From Actinoplanes lutulentus (GTDB lineage: Bacteria; Actinomycetota; Actinomycetes; Mycobacteriales; Micromonosporaceae): a stretch of DNA of 64,000 nucleotides. Within the stretch, counting starts at the first letter, position 1. Each line of letters starts with the position of its first letter. Where the stretch lies: the NCBI RefSeq assembly GCF_003259845.1, contig NZ_QLMJ01000002.1, forward strand, positions 1 to 64,000, given 5' to 3'. The notes beneath the pieces were generated by a model. It was not told the origin of the DNA. It made no database searches and saw only the letters and a program-made list of their open reading frames with translations. A program made the translations under genes and the position numbers. This document shows positions 34,122 to 40,950 of the stretch, piece by piece.

Positions 34122-34490
34122 TCAGCGGCGAGCCGGCGCCGCTCGGCGTCGCCGATGCGCCGCGCCGACCCACGAGACCGCGACGACGACGGCGGCGAGC
34201 ACCTGGATCGGCACCAGGAACCGCTCCGGATAGATCACCCCGGTCAGGTACGTGTCGATGAAACCGCCGCTCAGCCCGGCACTGCCGGCCCGCTCCCGAG
34301 CCCGATCCTCCACCCAGGTCAGCGGGCAGTTGAACCGGAACACCGCGATTGCCAGACCCCAGCTCGCGGCCAGCAGATGCGCCCAGATCGCCCTCGGCCA
34401 CCGCCACGCGAGGAAGCCACCGGCCACCACGAACGCGACGAAGGCGAAGTGCAGCACCATCGTCGCGTCGGCCAGGATGCGCCATCCCAT
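34122..34490 (-). CDS. DUF2784 membrane protein
   Basis: A 122-residue protein with three or four hydrophobic helices. It begins GWRILADATMVLHFAFVAFVVAGGFLAW and includes the conserved FNCPLTWVEDRARERAG and FIDTYLTGVIYPE segments, the hallmarks of DUF2784. Function is unknown. ATG 34490 fits the family start better than the longer frame to 34517. It converges on the TetR gene with 7 bp between stops. Confidence 0.85.
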   Translation of the reverse strand: MGWRILADATMVLHFAFVAFVVAGGFLAWRWPRAIWAHLLAASWGLAIAVFRFNCPLTWVEDRARERAGSAGLSGGFIDTYLTGVIYPERFLVPIQVLAAVVVAVSWVGAAHRRRRAAPARR

Positions 34491-34525
34491 GCGACCAGTC
34501 TGGGCCACCAGGCACAATTCCGGCT

Positions 34526-35266
34526 ATGGGCGGACGGTGCGCGGGCAAGATCGTGGTGGTCACCGGTGCGGCACGCGGTCAGGGCGCCGCCGAGGTCGAC
34601 GCGTTACGCGCCGAGGGCGCCACAGTGATCGCCACCGACGTCCTGCCCGGCGAAGGCATCCGCCTGCTCGACGTGTCCCGCCTCGACGAATGGCAGATCC
34701 TCGCCTCGGACCTGCGATCCACCTACGGACGCATCGACGCCATCGTCAACAACGCCGGCGTCACCGGCCGCGACCGGCTGCCCGACATCGACCCGGCCAA
34801 CTGGGAACGCGTCATGGCGATCAACGTGACCGGGCCGATGTACAGCATGAAAACCCTGGTCCCGCTCATGCCGGCCGGCTCGTCCATCATCAACATCTGC
34901 TCGGTCGCGGCGATCTCCGGGCACGCCGCCGCGCCGTACACCGCCAGCAAGTGGGCCCTGCGCGGCCTCACCCGCAGCGCGTCGCTCGAACTCGGCATCC
35001 GCGGCATCCGGGTCAACGCCGTGATGCCCGGCCTCATCGACACCCCGCTGATGGACTCCGCCCCGCAGGAGTTCTTCGACGCGGCCCTGCCGGAGATCCC
35101 ACTCGGCCGGGTCGGTGTCCCGGCGGACGTGGCGCCGCTCATCGTCTACCTGGTGTCGGATGAGTCCGCGTACGTCAACGGCGCCGAGATCGTCGTCGAC
35201 GGCGGCCTCACCGCCCACGTCTCCCACAAGGCCATCGCCGACGCCACCCGCCCGCCGTTTAAATAG
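34526..35266 (+). CDS. Short-chain dehydrogenase (3-alpha-hydroxysteroid-dehydrogenase-like SDR)
   Basis: A 246-residue classical SDR: IVVVTGAARGQGAAEVDAL (TGxxxGxG), NNAGVTG, the Ser of the triad in INICSVAAISG, YxxxK in PYTASKWALRGLTRSASLEL, and a C-terminal VSDESAYVNGAEIVVDGG. The GARGQG form is common in hydroxysteroid or carveol-type actinomycete SDRs. The substrate is unassigned. The attenuator and tRNA array follow. Confidence 0.88.
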   Translation: MGGRCAGKIVVVTGAARGQGAAEVDALRAEGATVIATDVLPGEGIRLLDVSRLDEWQILASDLRSTYGRIDAIVNNAGVTGRDRLPDIDPANWERVMAINVTGPMYSMKTLVPLMPAGSSIINICSVAAISGHAAAPYTASKWALRGLTRSASLELGIRGIRVNAVMPGLIDTPLMDSAPQEFFDAALPEIPLGRVGVPADVAPLIVYLVSDESAYVNGAEIVVDGGLTAHVSHKAIADATRPPFK

Positions 35267-35267
35267 A

Positions 35268-35296
35268 TTGCCGGTGCCGCGCCAGCTGCCTATCGT
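35268..35296 (+). promoter_or_regulatory. Putative promoter of the leader/tRNA region
   Basis: TTGCCG (35268-35273) and TATCGT (35291-35296) are separated by 17 bp, fitting a housekeeping sigma-factor promoter. Transcription would start near 35303, giving a short leader RNA that contains the small ORF and the terminator. Confidence 0.45.
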
Positions 35297-35328
35297 CGTA
35301 CTCACCACGACGGGAAAGGGGCACGACG

Positions 35329-35370
35329 ATGATGCGACGAGCAGTGCTCCTCCTGAGGTGGCGCGCCTAG
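35329..35370 (+). CDS. Leucine-rich attenuator leader peptide (13 residues)
   Basis: A 13-codon ORF, MMRRAVLLLRWRA, is preceded by a purine-rich ribosome binding site (GGGAAAGGGG, about 9 nt before the ATG pair). Three consecutive Leu codons (CTC CTC CTG) lie near the end of the peptide. The stop TAG is about 20 nt before an intrinsic terminator whose 5' arm can alternatively pair with the last leader codons. Size, codon run and position fit leucine attenuator leaders of actinomycetes. No leu or ilv gene follows in the window; the next genes in this direction are tRNAs. Confidence 0.6.
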   Translation: MMRRAVLLLRWRA

Positions 35371-35433
35371 CACTCCGCTAGCGACTCACGCGCCGCCCTT
35401 TCCGACTCCGGAAACCGGGCGGCTTTCTTTTTA
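35357..35433 (+). promoter_or_regulatory. Attenuator: alternative antiterminator and intrinsic terminator
   Basis: The terminator stem GCCGCCC (35392-35398) / GGGCGGC (35417-35423), extended inside by TTTCC/GGAAA, is followed by TTTCTTTTT. The leader segment GGTGGCGCG (35357-35365) can pair with CGCGCCGCC (35389-35397), with one G-U pair. This would occupy the 5' arm and prevent termination. The arrangement allows ribosome stalling at the leader Leu codons to decide readthrough. Confidence 0.65.
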
Positions 35434-35512
35434 TCGACCTTTCTCCATCGGCGCCGCGTGCTTCTCTCTCGCGCCGCGCCGCCCACCCGGCTGTCCGGCC
35501 GGGTGGGCCCAC

Positions 35513-35585
35513 GTCTCCGTAGCTCAGCGGATAGAGCACCGGATTACGGATCCGGCGGCCGGGAGTTCGAATCTCTCCGGGGACA
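35513..35585 (+). tRNA. tRNA-Arg (anticodon ACG)
   Basis: A 73-nt cloverleaf: acceptor GTCTCCG/CGGGGAC, anticodon stem CCGGA/TCCGG with loop TTACGGA, T-arm GGGAG-TTCGAAT-CTCTC, discriminator A. ACG (inosine-modified in vivo) reads CGU, CGC and CGA. CCA is not encoded. First of four tRNAs. Confidence 0.95.
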
Positions 35586-35600
35586 CGCACGCAAGTGGAA

Positions 35601-35674
35601 GCCCTCGTGGCCCAACAGGCAGAGGCACCAGGCCGAGGACCTGGACGGTGCGCGTTCGAATCGCGCCGAGGGCA
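35601..35674 (+). tRNA. Atypical tRNA with Leu anticodon GAG and short variable arm
   Basis: A 74-nt cloverleaf: acceptor GCCCTCG/CGAGGGC, anticodon stem CCAGG/CCTGG with loop CCGAGGA (anticodon GAG), T-arm GCGCG-TTCGAAT-CGCGC, discriminator A73. GAG is a leucine anticodon, and the D-arm (TGGCCCAACAGGCAGAGGC) and A73 are Leu-like. The variable region is only 5 nt, whereas bacterial tRNA-Leu has a long variable arm, and position 33 is C instead of the near-universal U. It may be an unusual or non-decoding tRNA, or a degenerate gene. It is kept as tRNA because all stems pair. Confidence 0.65.
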
Positions 35675-35691
35675 CGCAGTTTGTTGTTGAA

Positions 35692-35764
35692 GGGCTCGTA
35701 GCTCATCTGGGAGAGCGCCTGTCTTGCAAACAGGAGGTGGCCGGTTCGACCCCGGCCGGGTCCA
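35692..35764 (+). tRNA. tRNA-Ala (anticodon TGC)
   Basis: A 73-nt cloverleaf: acceptor GGGCTCG/CGGGTCC with the G3-U70 pair that is the major alanine identity element, anticodon stem CCTGT/ACAGG with loop CTTGCAA, T-arm GCCGG-TTCGACC-CCGGC, discriminator A. Third in the array. Confidence 0.95.
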
Positions 35765-35774
35765 CGCACGTCAT

Positions 35775-35848
35775 GTCGCCGTAGCTCAGGAGGCAAGAGC
35801 GCCGCCCTCATAAGGCGGAGGCCGGTGGTTCGACCCCACTCGGCGACA
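35775..35848 (+). tRNA. tRNA-Met (anticodon CAT)
   Basis: A 74-nt cloverleaf: acceptor GTCGCCG/CGGCGAC, anticodon stem CCGCC/GGCGG with loop CTCATAA, T-arm GGTGG-TTCGACC-CCACT, discriminator A. The paired first base excludes the initiator type; a lysidine-modified Ile tRNA is less likely. Its 3' half overlaps, on the other strand, the end of the gene at 35808-36440. Confidence 0.9.
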
Positions 35849-36440
35849 CCGAGGAAGCCATGCCGAACGACGGCGTCGCGTGAATCCCGGTTCCGTACTC
35901 GTACCGCAGGTTCGCGTCCGCGATGACCCGAGCGGCGTGCGGCAGCACCGGGTGCGGACCGATCTTGTCGACGGCCATCCGGCGGATCGCCCGATTCAGC
36001 TTGCTGGAGGCACTGGTGACAGCCGGCCAGTCCCACGCGGCCGGATCACCCAGGCGGCGAATGGTTCCTGCCCACGCTGACGCGCGTTTCTCGCTGTTGT
36101 GATTGGTGTGGGTCCAGCGCAACTCCTCCGTCCCGAAGAGGCCGCCGTAATCCAGCTGAATGAGCCCCCAGCCCTCGCAGGTGTATCGGAACGTGGCATC
36201 GACGACCCCGGGAACGAAGTTGATACGTTCCGCCACCGGCTCCGGTCCGGCACCGACCACCAGCAGTTGCAGGTGCCGTCCATGCTGATCCGCAGGCACC
36301 TTGTCGAGGGCCCGGAACTCACGCAGCTGGTGATCGTGCCGCGAGCCGGACTCGAAGACACGGAACAGCCCCAGCTCGAACACCGTCCGAAGCACCGCGG
36401 ACCAGTCCTCGTCCGCGGCATAGAAATCCAGGTTCGGCAC
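35808..36440 (-). CDS. Hypothetical protein ending antisense within tRNA-Met
   Basis: A 210-residue protein of unknown function from GTG 36440. The body is conserved-looking: NLDFYAADEDWSAVLRTVFELGLFRVFES, VVDATFRYTCEGWGLIQLDYGGLFG and the tail IADANLRYEYGTGIHATPSFG. The last dozen residues (PSGVEPPASAL) are read from the complement of the tRNA-Met gene, so the natural stop was probably lost or the gene evolved to end there. No signal peptide or membrane helix is seen. The longer frame to 36629 is not supported. Confidence 0.7.
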   Translation of the reverse strand: MPNLDFYAADEDWSAVLRTVFELGLFRVFESGSRHDHQLREFRALDKVPADQHGRHLQLLVVGAGPEPVAERINFVPGVVDATFRYTCEGWGLIQLDYGGLFGTEELRWTHTNHNSEKRASAWAGTIRRLGDPAAWDWPAVTSASSKLNRAIRRMAVDKIGPHPVLPHAARVIADANLRYEYGTGIHATPSFGMASSVSPSGVEPPASAL

Positions 36441-36530
36441 AGCCCCACTATGCCTATACCTTCCGATAGAGGCGAGAATCCCGCTGCCGGCAGATCCGCC
36501 GGACCCGGTGCCGCTGCCAGAGTCATCGCC

Positions 36531-36803
36531 ATGGAGAACACCCCGGAAATCAGCAACAAGCGCGTCTGGCTCCGCTACCTCGTCATCGCGATCTCCTGCG
36601 CCCCGCTCGCCGTGATCAGCGTTGTGCACACCATGGGCCGCACCGACGACTTCGGCATCCTCGGCGACTGGTACGTCATGGTCCCGCTCACCGTCGCCGC
36701 CTTCCTGGCCTGGACCCTCATCGAGAAGGCGATCACCTGGGCCACCCGCCCCGAGCTACCGCACGCCGAGGCGATCCCAGAAGTCCGCGGGGAGGCCGGC
36801 TGA
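36531..36803 (+). CDS. Small two-helix membrane protein
   Basis: A 90-residue protein from ATG 36531 with two membrane segments (LRYLVIAISCAPLAVISVVHTM and WYVMVPLTVAAFLAWTLIEKAI) and a polar C-terminus. No family is recognised. Its 3' end overlaps the converging DUF4760-like gene by 48 bp, and its start is divergent from the gene at 36440 with 90 bp between. Confidence 0.6.
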   Translation: MENTPEISNKRVWLRYLVIAISCAPLAVISVVHTMGRTDDFGILGDWYVMVPLTVAAFLAWTLIEKAITWATRPELPHAEAIPEVRGEAG

Positions 36804-37262
36804 ACGCCGGTATCGCTGCACCAGATTCTCCAGATGGACCGACTCGAGTGGCGAGGCCGTCGCCCTCCTGGCCTCGATGTACGGCTTCACCGCCGCCCAC
36901 ACCATCGGCGGCGACCGGTGAAAACAGGCGATCACCAGATCGATGTCGATGTGCCGCTTCTCGACCAGGACGCCGAGAACCTCCAACTGGTCCAGCATCT
37001 GCCAGAAGCGGTGGAAGTCCTCCCGGCTCAGCCGGTCCGCGTCGAACTCCTCGGGTGACCCGAACTCCTTCGACAACAATCGCCGCCGGAACTCGCGGGC
37101 CTCGATGGAATGGTATTTCTCCTGAAAGGCCAGCAGCGCCGTCAAATGCCTGTTCACCCGAGCTTCGCGCAGCTGGAAATACGCGTAGACGCAGGCGATG
37201 GTGACGATTGTCGCGCTGATCCCGTCACTCACCGCGCCGACGGCGTCCCAGTTCACCGACAT
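36756..37262 (-). CDS. DUF4760-like membrane-anchored protein
   Basis: A 168-residue protein with one N-terminal membrane helix (WDAVGAVSDGISATIVTIACVYAYFQL). A helical cytoplasmic domain follows (RHLTALLAFQEKYHSIEAREFRRRLLS, FHRFWQMLDQLEVLGVLVEKRHIDIDLVIACFHRSPPMVWAAVKPYIEARR). The pattern of a conserved W/Q/L-rich core after a single helix is that of DUF4760 proteins, whose function is unknown. ATG 37262 is the first in frame. Confidence 0.7.
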   Translation of the reverse strand: MSVNWDAVGAVSDGISATIVTIACVYAYFQLREARVNRHLTALLAFQEKYHSIEAREFRRRLLSKEFGSPEEFDADRLSREDFHRFWQMLDQLEVLGVLVEKRHIDIDLVIACFHRSPPMVWAAVKPYIEARRATASPLESVHLENLVQRYRRSAGLPADFWDRLGVR

Positions 37263-37409
37263 GACTTCAGTAGAGCAGCAGCGAGCACCGACTTGCGTGA
37301 GTGAATATGTGACATTTGGTCACCCTCACGTGTTGTGGCATCCCCTGCATATTGCCAGGAACGGCAGCAGGGACGAGTCTGCGGAGACACTCGTCGAAGG
37401 AGGGCCGCC

Positions 37410-38000
37410 GTGGGCAAAGTCGTGTCCGCGCTGTCCATGTCGCTCGACGGCTTCGTGGCTGACGAGCACGGCGGCGTCGGCGAACTCTTCGGCTGGTACC
37501 AGAACGGCGACGTCGAGATCCCCAGCGCCGACCCCCGCTGGACGTTTCACGTCACCGAGGCCAGCGCCCGCTTCCTGCGACCCGCGGTGAGCGGCGCGGT
37601 CGGCGCGCTGATCTGCGGCCGCCGGCTCTTCGAGCGCACCGACGGCTGGAAGGGGCGGCACCCGGCCGGCTGCCCGATCTTCGTGGTCAGCCACACGCTG
37701 CCCGCCGGCTGGCCGCGCGACGACCTGCCGGTCAGCTTCTACCCGGACGCGATCGCCGCCCTCGACGCCGCCCAGACGGTCGCCGGCGAACGCGTCGTCG
37801 CCGTCTCCACACCCACGCTCACCAGGCAATACCTCGACGCAGGCCTGCTCGACGAGATCACCGTGTCGCTCATACCGGTTCTGCTCGGCGAGGGCATCAG
37901 CTTCTTCGGCGGCCTCACGATCGCCCCGATCCGCCTCGACGGCCCCGAGGTCATCGACGGCAGCGGCGTCACCCACCTGACCTACCGCGTGATCAGGTGA
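37410..38000 (+). CDS. RibD C-terminal / dihydrofolate-reductase-like protein
   Basis: A 196-residue protein from GTG 37410, preceded by GAAGGAGG. It shows the DHFR/RibD-C pattern: SALSMSLDGFVADEHGGVGELF at the start, VGALICGRRLFERTDGW, and a C-terminal LLDEITVSLIPVLLGEGISFFGGL. Such YyaP/YwjB-like proteins are NADPH-dependent reductases of unknown substrate in actinomycetes. The 3' end overlaps the converging Nudix gene by 19 bp. Confidence 0.85.
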   Translation: MGKVVSALSMSLDGFVADEHGGVGELFGWYQNGDVEIPSADPRWTFHVTEASARFLRPAVSGAVGALICGRRLFERTDGWKGRHPAGCPIFVVSHTLPAGWPRDDLPVSFYPDAIAALDAAQTVAGERVVAVSTPTLTRQYLDAGLLDEITVSLIPVLLGEGISFFGGLTIAPIRLDGPEVIDGSGVTHLTYRVIR

Positions 38001-38545
38001 GATGCCTTCGCCAGGAACCGGAACAAGTGCGGATCGAAGCGCGCCCGATCCGCCGCGAACAACTCCTCCGGCGACCACCACCGCACCTCGCGAAACTCAC
38101 CCTGATCAGGGGTCAGGCTCTGATCAAGACCGAGCGAGAGTACGAACCACAGACTCACGTCCGTATGCCCGGCATCCATTCCGACGGTCCGGGTGACGGT
38201 CAGGAACAGCGGATTCTCGTCGATCCCGCCGTCGACACCGAGCTCCTCGCGCACCTCACGAGCCGCCGTCTCACGCGGGTCCTCGTCCACTTCGACGTGA
38301 CCACCGGGCGGTAGCCACAGCCCGGCGTTGACGTGATCGACGAGCAACACACTGCCGCTGGCCGGGTCCACCGGCACCACGTACGACACGAGGTGCTGCG
38401 CCGGCTCGGCCGGCTTGACCCGCCGGAACACGTCACCGGTGCTGCGCAACCATCCCAGGGTGTGCGCCCGATGTTCCGCTTCCAGATTGTCGAACGGATC
38501 GAGTGCCGTCACCAGGTTGTGTACGAGCATCACTGACTGCCGCAT
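37982..38545 (-). CDS. Nudix hydrolase
   Basis: About 187 residues from ATG 38545 (a few alternative starts nearby). The Nudix box GHVEVDEDPRETAAREVREELG is complete (GX5EX7REUXEEXGU). A preceding strand reads SVLLVDHVNAGLWLPPGG. These enzymes hydrolyse nucleoside diphosphates linked to other groups; the substrate is not predictable. A longer frame reaching 39055 is antisense shadow of the methyltransferase gene. Confidence 0.88.
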   Translation of the reverse strand: MRQSVMLVHNLVTALDPFDNLEAEHRAHTLGWLRSTGDVFRRVKPAEPAQHLVSYVVPVDPASGSVLLVDHVNAGLWLPPGGHVEVDEDPRETAAREVREELGVDGGIDENPLFLTVTRTVGMDAGHTDVSLWFVLSLGLDQSLTPDQGEFREVRWWSPEELFAADRARFDPHLFRFLAKASHLITR

Positions 38546-38629
38546 CCGGGCATGATGCCACGCGATCGTTGCCGGGATGGTCACGTTGGCATAGCGAAAC
38601 CCGGTTGACGCTCGCGCGAGCATGACAGC

Positions 38630-39397
38630 GTGCGGGGATTCGAAGAGTTGATCAGCGAGGCGGTTGCGGCGGACGTGACCGGCTGGGATTTCGGCTGGTT
38701 GCGGGGCCGGGCGTTGGAGGAACGGCCCCCGTGGGCGTACCAAAGAGTGCTGGCCCATCGCCTGCCCGGCGCCGAGTCCGCTCTTGATCTTGATACCGGT
38801 GGTGGTGAGGTGCTCGCCGGCGTGCCGCGCCTCGCGCGGCGCACGGTCGTGACCGAGGGCTGGCCGCCGAACGCCGAACGCGCCCGCCACCTGCTCGGCC
38901 CGCGCGGCGTCGAGGTCGTCGAGGTGCAGCAGGGCGCGCCGCTGCCGTTCGCCGACGGCGAGTTCGACCTGGTCACCAGCCGTCACCCGGTCGATCCGGC
39001 GTGGGGCGAGATCGCGCGGGTGCTCGCGCCGGGCGGCACCTATCTGGCGCAGCACGTGGGCCCGGCGTCCGCGTTCGAGCTGATCGAGTTCTTCACCGGC
39101 CCGCTGCCGCGGCAGCGCCTCGCGCGAGATCCGCGCGCGGAGACCTCAGCGGCGCGAGCTGCGGGTCTGCGCGTGGATCAAGCCCCTTTGGTACGCCTGA
39201 AGATGGAGTTCTTCGACGTCGGCGCGGTCGTGTGGCTGCTGCGCAGATGTGTGTGGTGGGTGCCGGACTTCGACGTCGAGCGTTACCGTCCGCAACTGGT
39301 GGCGATGGACGCCCGCATCCGCGAGCAGGGCAGTTTCGTCGCCCACTCCACCCGAACCCTGTTCGACGCCCGGCGCCTGGATAGGCTCCCTCGGTGA
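38630..39397 (+). CDS. SAM-dependent methyltransferase
   Basis: A 255-residue class I methyltransferase-like protein from GTG 38630. The motif I region is ALDLDTGGGEVLAGVP (Asp for the usual Gly at one position), followed by PLPFADGEFDLVTSRHP and ARVLAPGGTYLAQHVG, the pattern of ubiquinone/tRNA-type small methyltransferases. It overlaps the next gene by 4 bp (GTGA), so the two are coupled. The substrate is unknown. Confidence 0.82.
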   Translation: MRGFEELISEAVAADVTGWDFGWLRGRALEERPPWAYQRVLAHRLPGAESALDLDTGGGEVLAGVPRLARRTVVTEGWPPNAERARHLLGPRGVEVVEVQQGAPLPFADGEFDLVTSRHPVDPAWGEIARVLAPGGTYLAQHVGPASAFELIEFFTGPLPRQRLARDPRAETSAARAAGLRVDQAPLVRLKMEFFDVGAVVWLLRRCVWWVPDFDVERYRPQLVAMDARIREQGSFVAHSTRTLFDARRLDRLPR

Positions 39398-40941
39398 TCG
39401 ACGGCACCTTCGAAACGCACATCACGGTGCGGGCGCATGAGGGACCCGCGCTGCGGCAGTTCGCCGACGAGCACGGTCTGAAGTTCCTGCACATCGAGCT
39501 GGACCGGGGCACGTGGCGCTCGCAGCCGATGCTCACCCTGCACGGTTCCGGAACCCTCGAGGCACAGCAGGCCGTGGTCCGCGAGTGGTGTGAGCGGTTG
39601 TCGGCCGCCGGGTTCGCGCCGCAACGATCCAAGATCGAGGCGACACCGTGGTCGGCCGGGGTGCCGGAGACCGATGCCGATGCCAAGACCGAGCCGGCCG
39701 ACCGATACTTCGAACACCACGTGAAGGTGCGACTGTCCTCGGCTCGGATCGTGGAGCTGCTGGCCGTCACCGAGGTCGCCGAGCGGCACGGGGCCCGGCT
39801 GTCCCGCAACGCCCGGCGCCGGGACAGCGATGGCGCGCAGGAGCGGTTCGTCAATCAGCGCTGCCGGCATGTCGGCCGGCAGTCCGCGGCCGAGCGGCTC
39901 GACCGTCTTGTCGAGGATTTTCGGGCGGCAGGCCACGAGGTGGTCAGTGCCGAGCAGGAGTACGTGGTGCACGACAGCCATCTCGACCTGGACCACGGCT
40001 GGCTGAACCCGCCGACCCCACCGTTCTACAACTCCCGGTACGAGGACGTGCGCCGGGTCGCTCCGGCCGGCGCGGCCGGCTATCCCGTGACGTATCGACC
40101 GCTCCCGGACGGGTGGGAGATCGAGCAGCGGGCCGCATTCGACCCGGCGCTCAAACAGCACGGATACGCGTACCGGGCCGGGGAACCGACCTTCACCGAT
40201 CCCGAGCTCGGACTGCGCTGGCAGCAAGCCCGGCGCTCGGCACTGCGGCACCTGCTCACCGTGATCGGCGGAAGCGGCGCGGCCGAGCATCTGGTGCTGC
40301 GAGGCAGTGCCGCGATGGCAGCCTGGTTCGGTGCGGCCGCCCGCGAACCGGGCGACCTCGACTTCGTGGCCATCCCGGCCTCGATGACCAGTGACAGCCC
40401 GGCGGCGCGTGCCCTGCTCGACGACATCGTCGCGGCGGTGACGGCCAGGCCCGGAGCCGGGCTGCGGCCGGCGGAGACAGCCGAATCGGCGATCTGGACG
40501 TATGAGCGCGCCGACGGGCGGCGGCTGGTCATCCCGTTTGGTGCGCCCGGGATCCCGGACGGATCCGTGCAGATCGACGTCGTGTTCGGCGAGGACCTGC
40601 CGATCCCGGCGTCGCCGATCACCGTGTTCGGACAGCGGATCTTTGCCGCGACCGCTGAGTTGTCATTGGCGTGGAAGCTGATGTGGCTGGTGACCGACGG
40701 ATATCCGCAGGGCAAGGATCTTTACGACGCGGTGCTGCTGGCCGAGTACACCACCGTCGACCTGGGGCTGGTCCGGGAACTGCTGCGGCCGGAACTCGGC
40801 GGCGAGGCTGACGCCTTCACCGCCGAGACCGTCCTGAACCTGCCGGACATCGACTGGCGCAACTTCACCGACGAGTACCCGCAGGTCGAGGGCGACGGAC
40901 AGCACTGGCTGCGCCGGCTCGCTATCGCCCTCGACCGGTAA
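39394..40941 (+). CDS. Doubled domain fused to an AbiEii-like nucleotidyltransferase
   Basis: A 515-residue multi-domain protein. Residues 1-95 (FETHITVRAHEGPALRQFADEHGLKFLHIELDRG) and about 108-215 (YFEHHVKVRLSSARIVELLAVTEVAERHGARLSRNARR) are two versions of an alpha/beta domain beginning F/YFExH.xV. Residues about 290-515 form a nucleotidyltransferase-like domain with LVLRGSAAMAAWFGAAAREPGDLDFVAIP (GSxx...DxDF), IQIDVVFGE and TAELSLAWKLMWLVTDGYPQGKDLYDAVLLAEY, as in AbiEii/DUF1814 toxins. Those modify tRNA or phosphoryl acceptors in abortive-infection or toxin-antitoxin systems. No AbiEi-like antitoxin is adjacent; the coupled partner is a methyltransferase. Function is inferred only. Confidence 0.75.
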   Translation: MIDGTFETHITVRAHEGPALRQFADEHGLKFLHIELDRGTWRSQPMLTLHGSGTLEAQQAVVREWCERLSAAGFAPQRSKIEATPWSAGVPETDADAKTEPADRYFEHHVKVRLSSARIVELLAVTEVAERHGARLSRNARRRDSDGAQERFVNQRCRHVGRQSAAERLDRLVEDFRAAGHEVVSAEQEYVVHDSHLDLDHGWLNPPTPPFYNSRYEDVRRVAPAGAAGYPVTYRPLPDGWEIEQRAAFDPALKQHGYAYRAGEPTFTDPELGLRWQQARRSALRHLLTVIGGSGAAEHLVLRGSAAMAAWFGAAAREPGDLDFVAIPASMTSDSPAARALLDDIVAAVTARPGAGLRPAETAESAIWTYERADGRRLVIPFGAPGIPDGSVQIDVVFGEDLPIPASPITVFGQRIFAATAELSLAWKLMWLVTDGYPQGKDLYDAVLLAEYTTVDLGLVRELLRPELGGEADAFTAETVLNLPDIDWRNFTDEYPQVEGDGQHWLRRLAIALDR

Positions 40942-40950
40942 CCCGGGCGA

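Noticed and set aside
35513..35848. tRNA array as integration site of a genomic island
   Set aside because: No integrase, excisionase or direct repeat of a tRNA 3' end was found on either side within the window.
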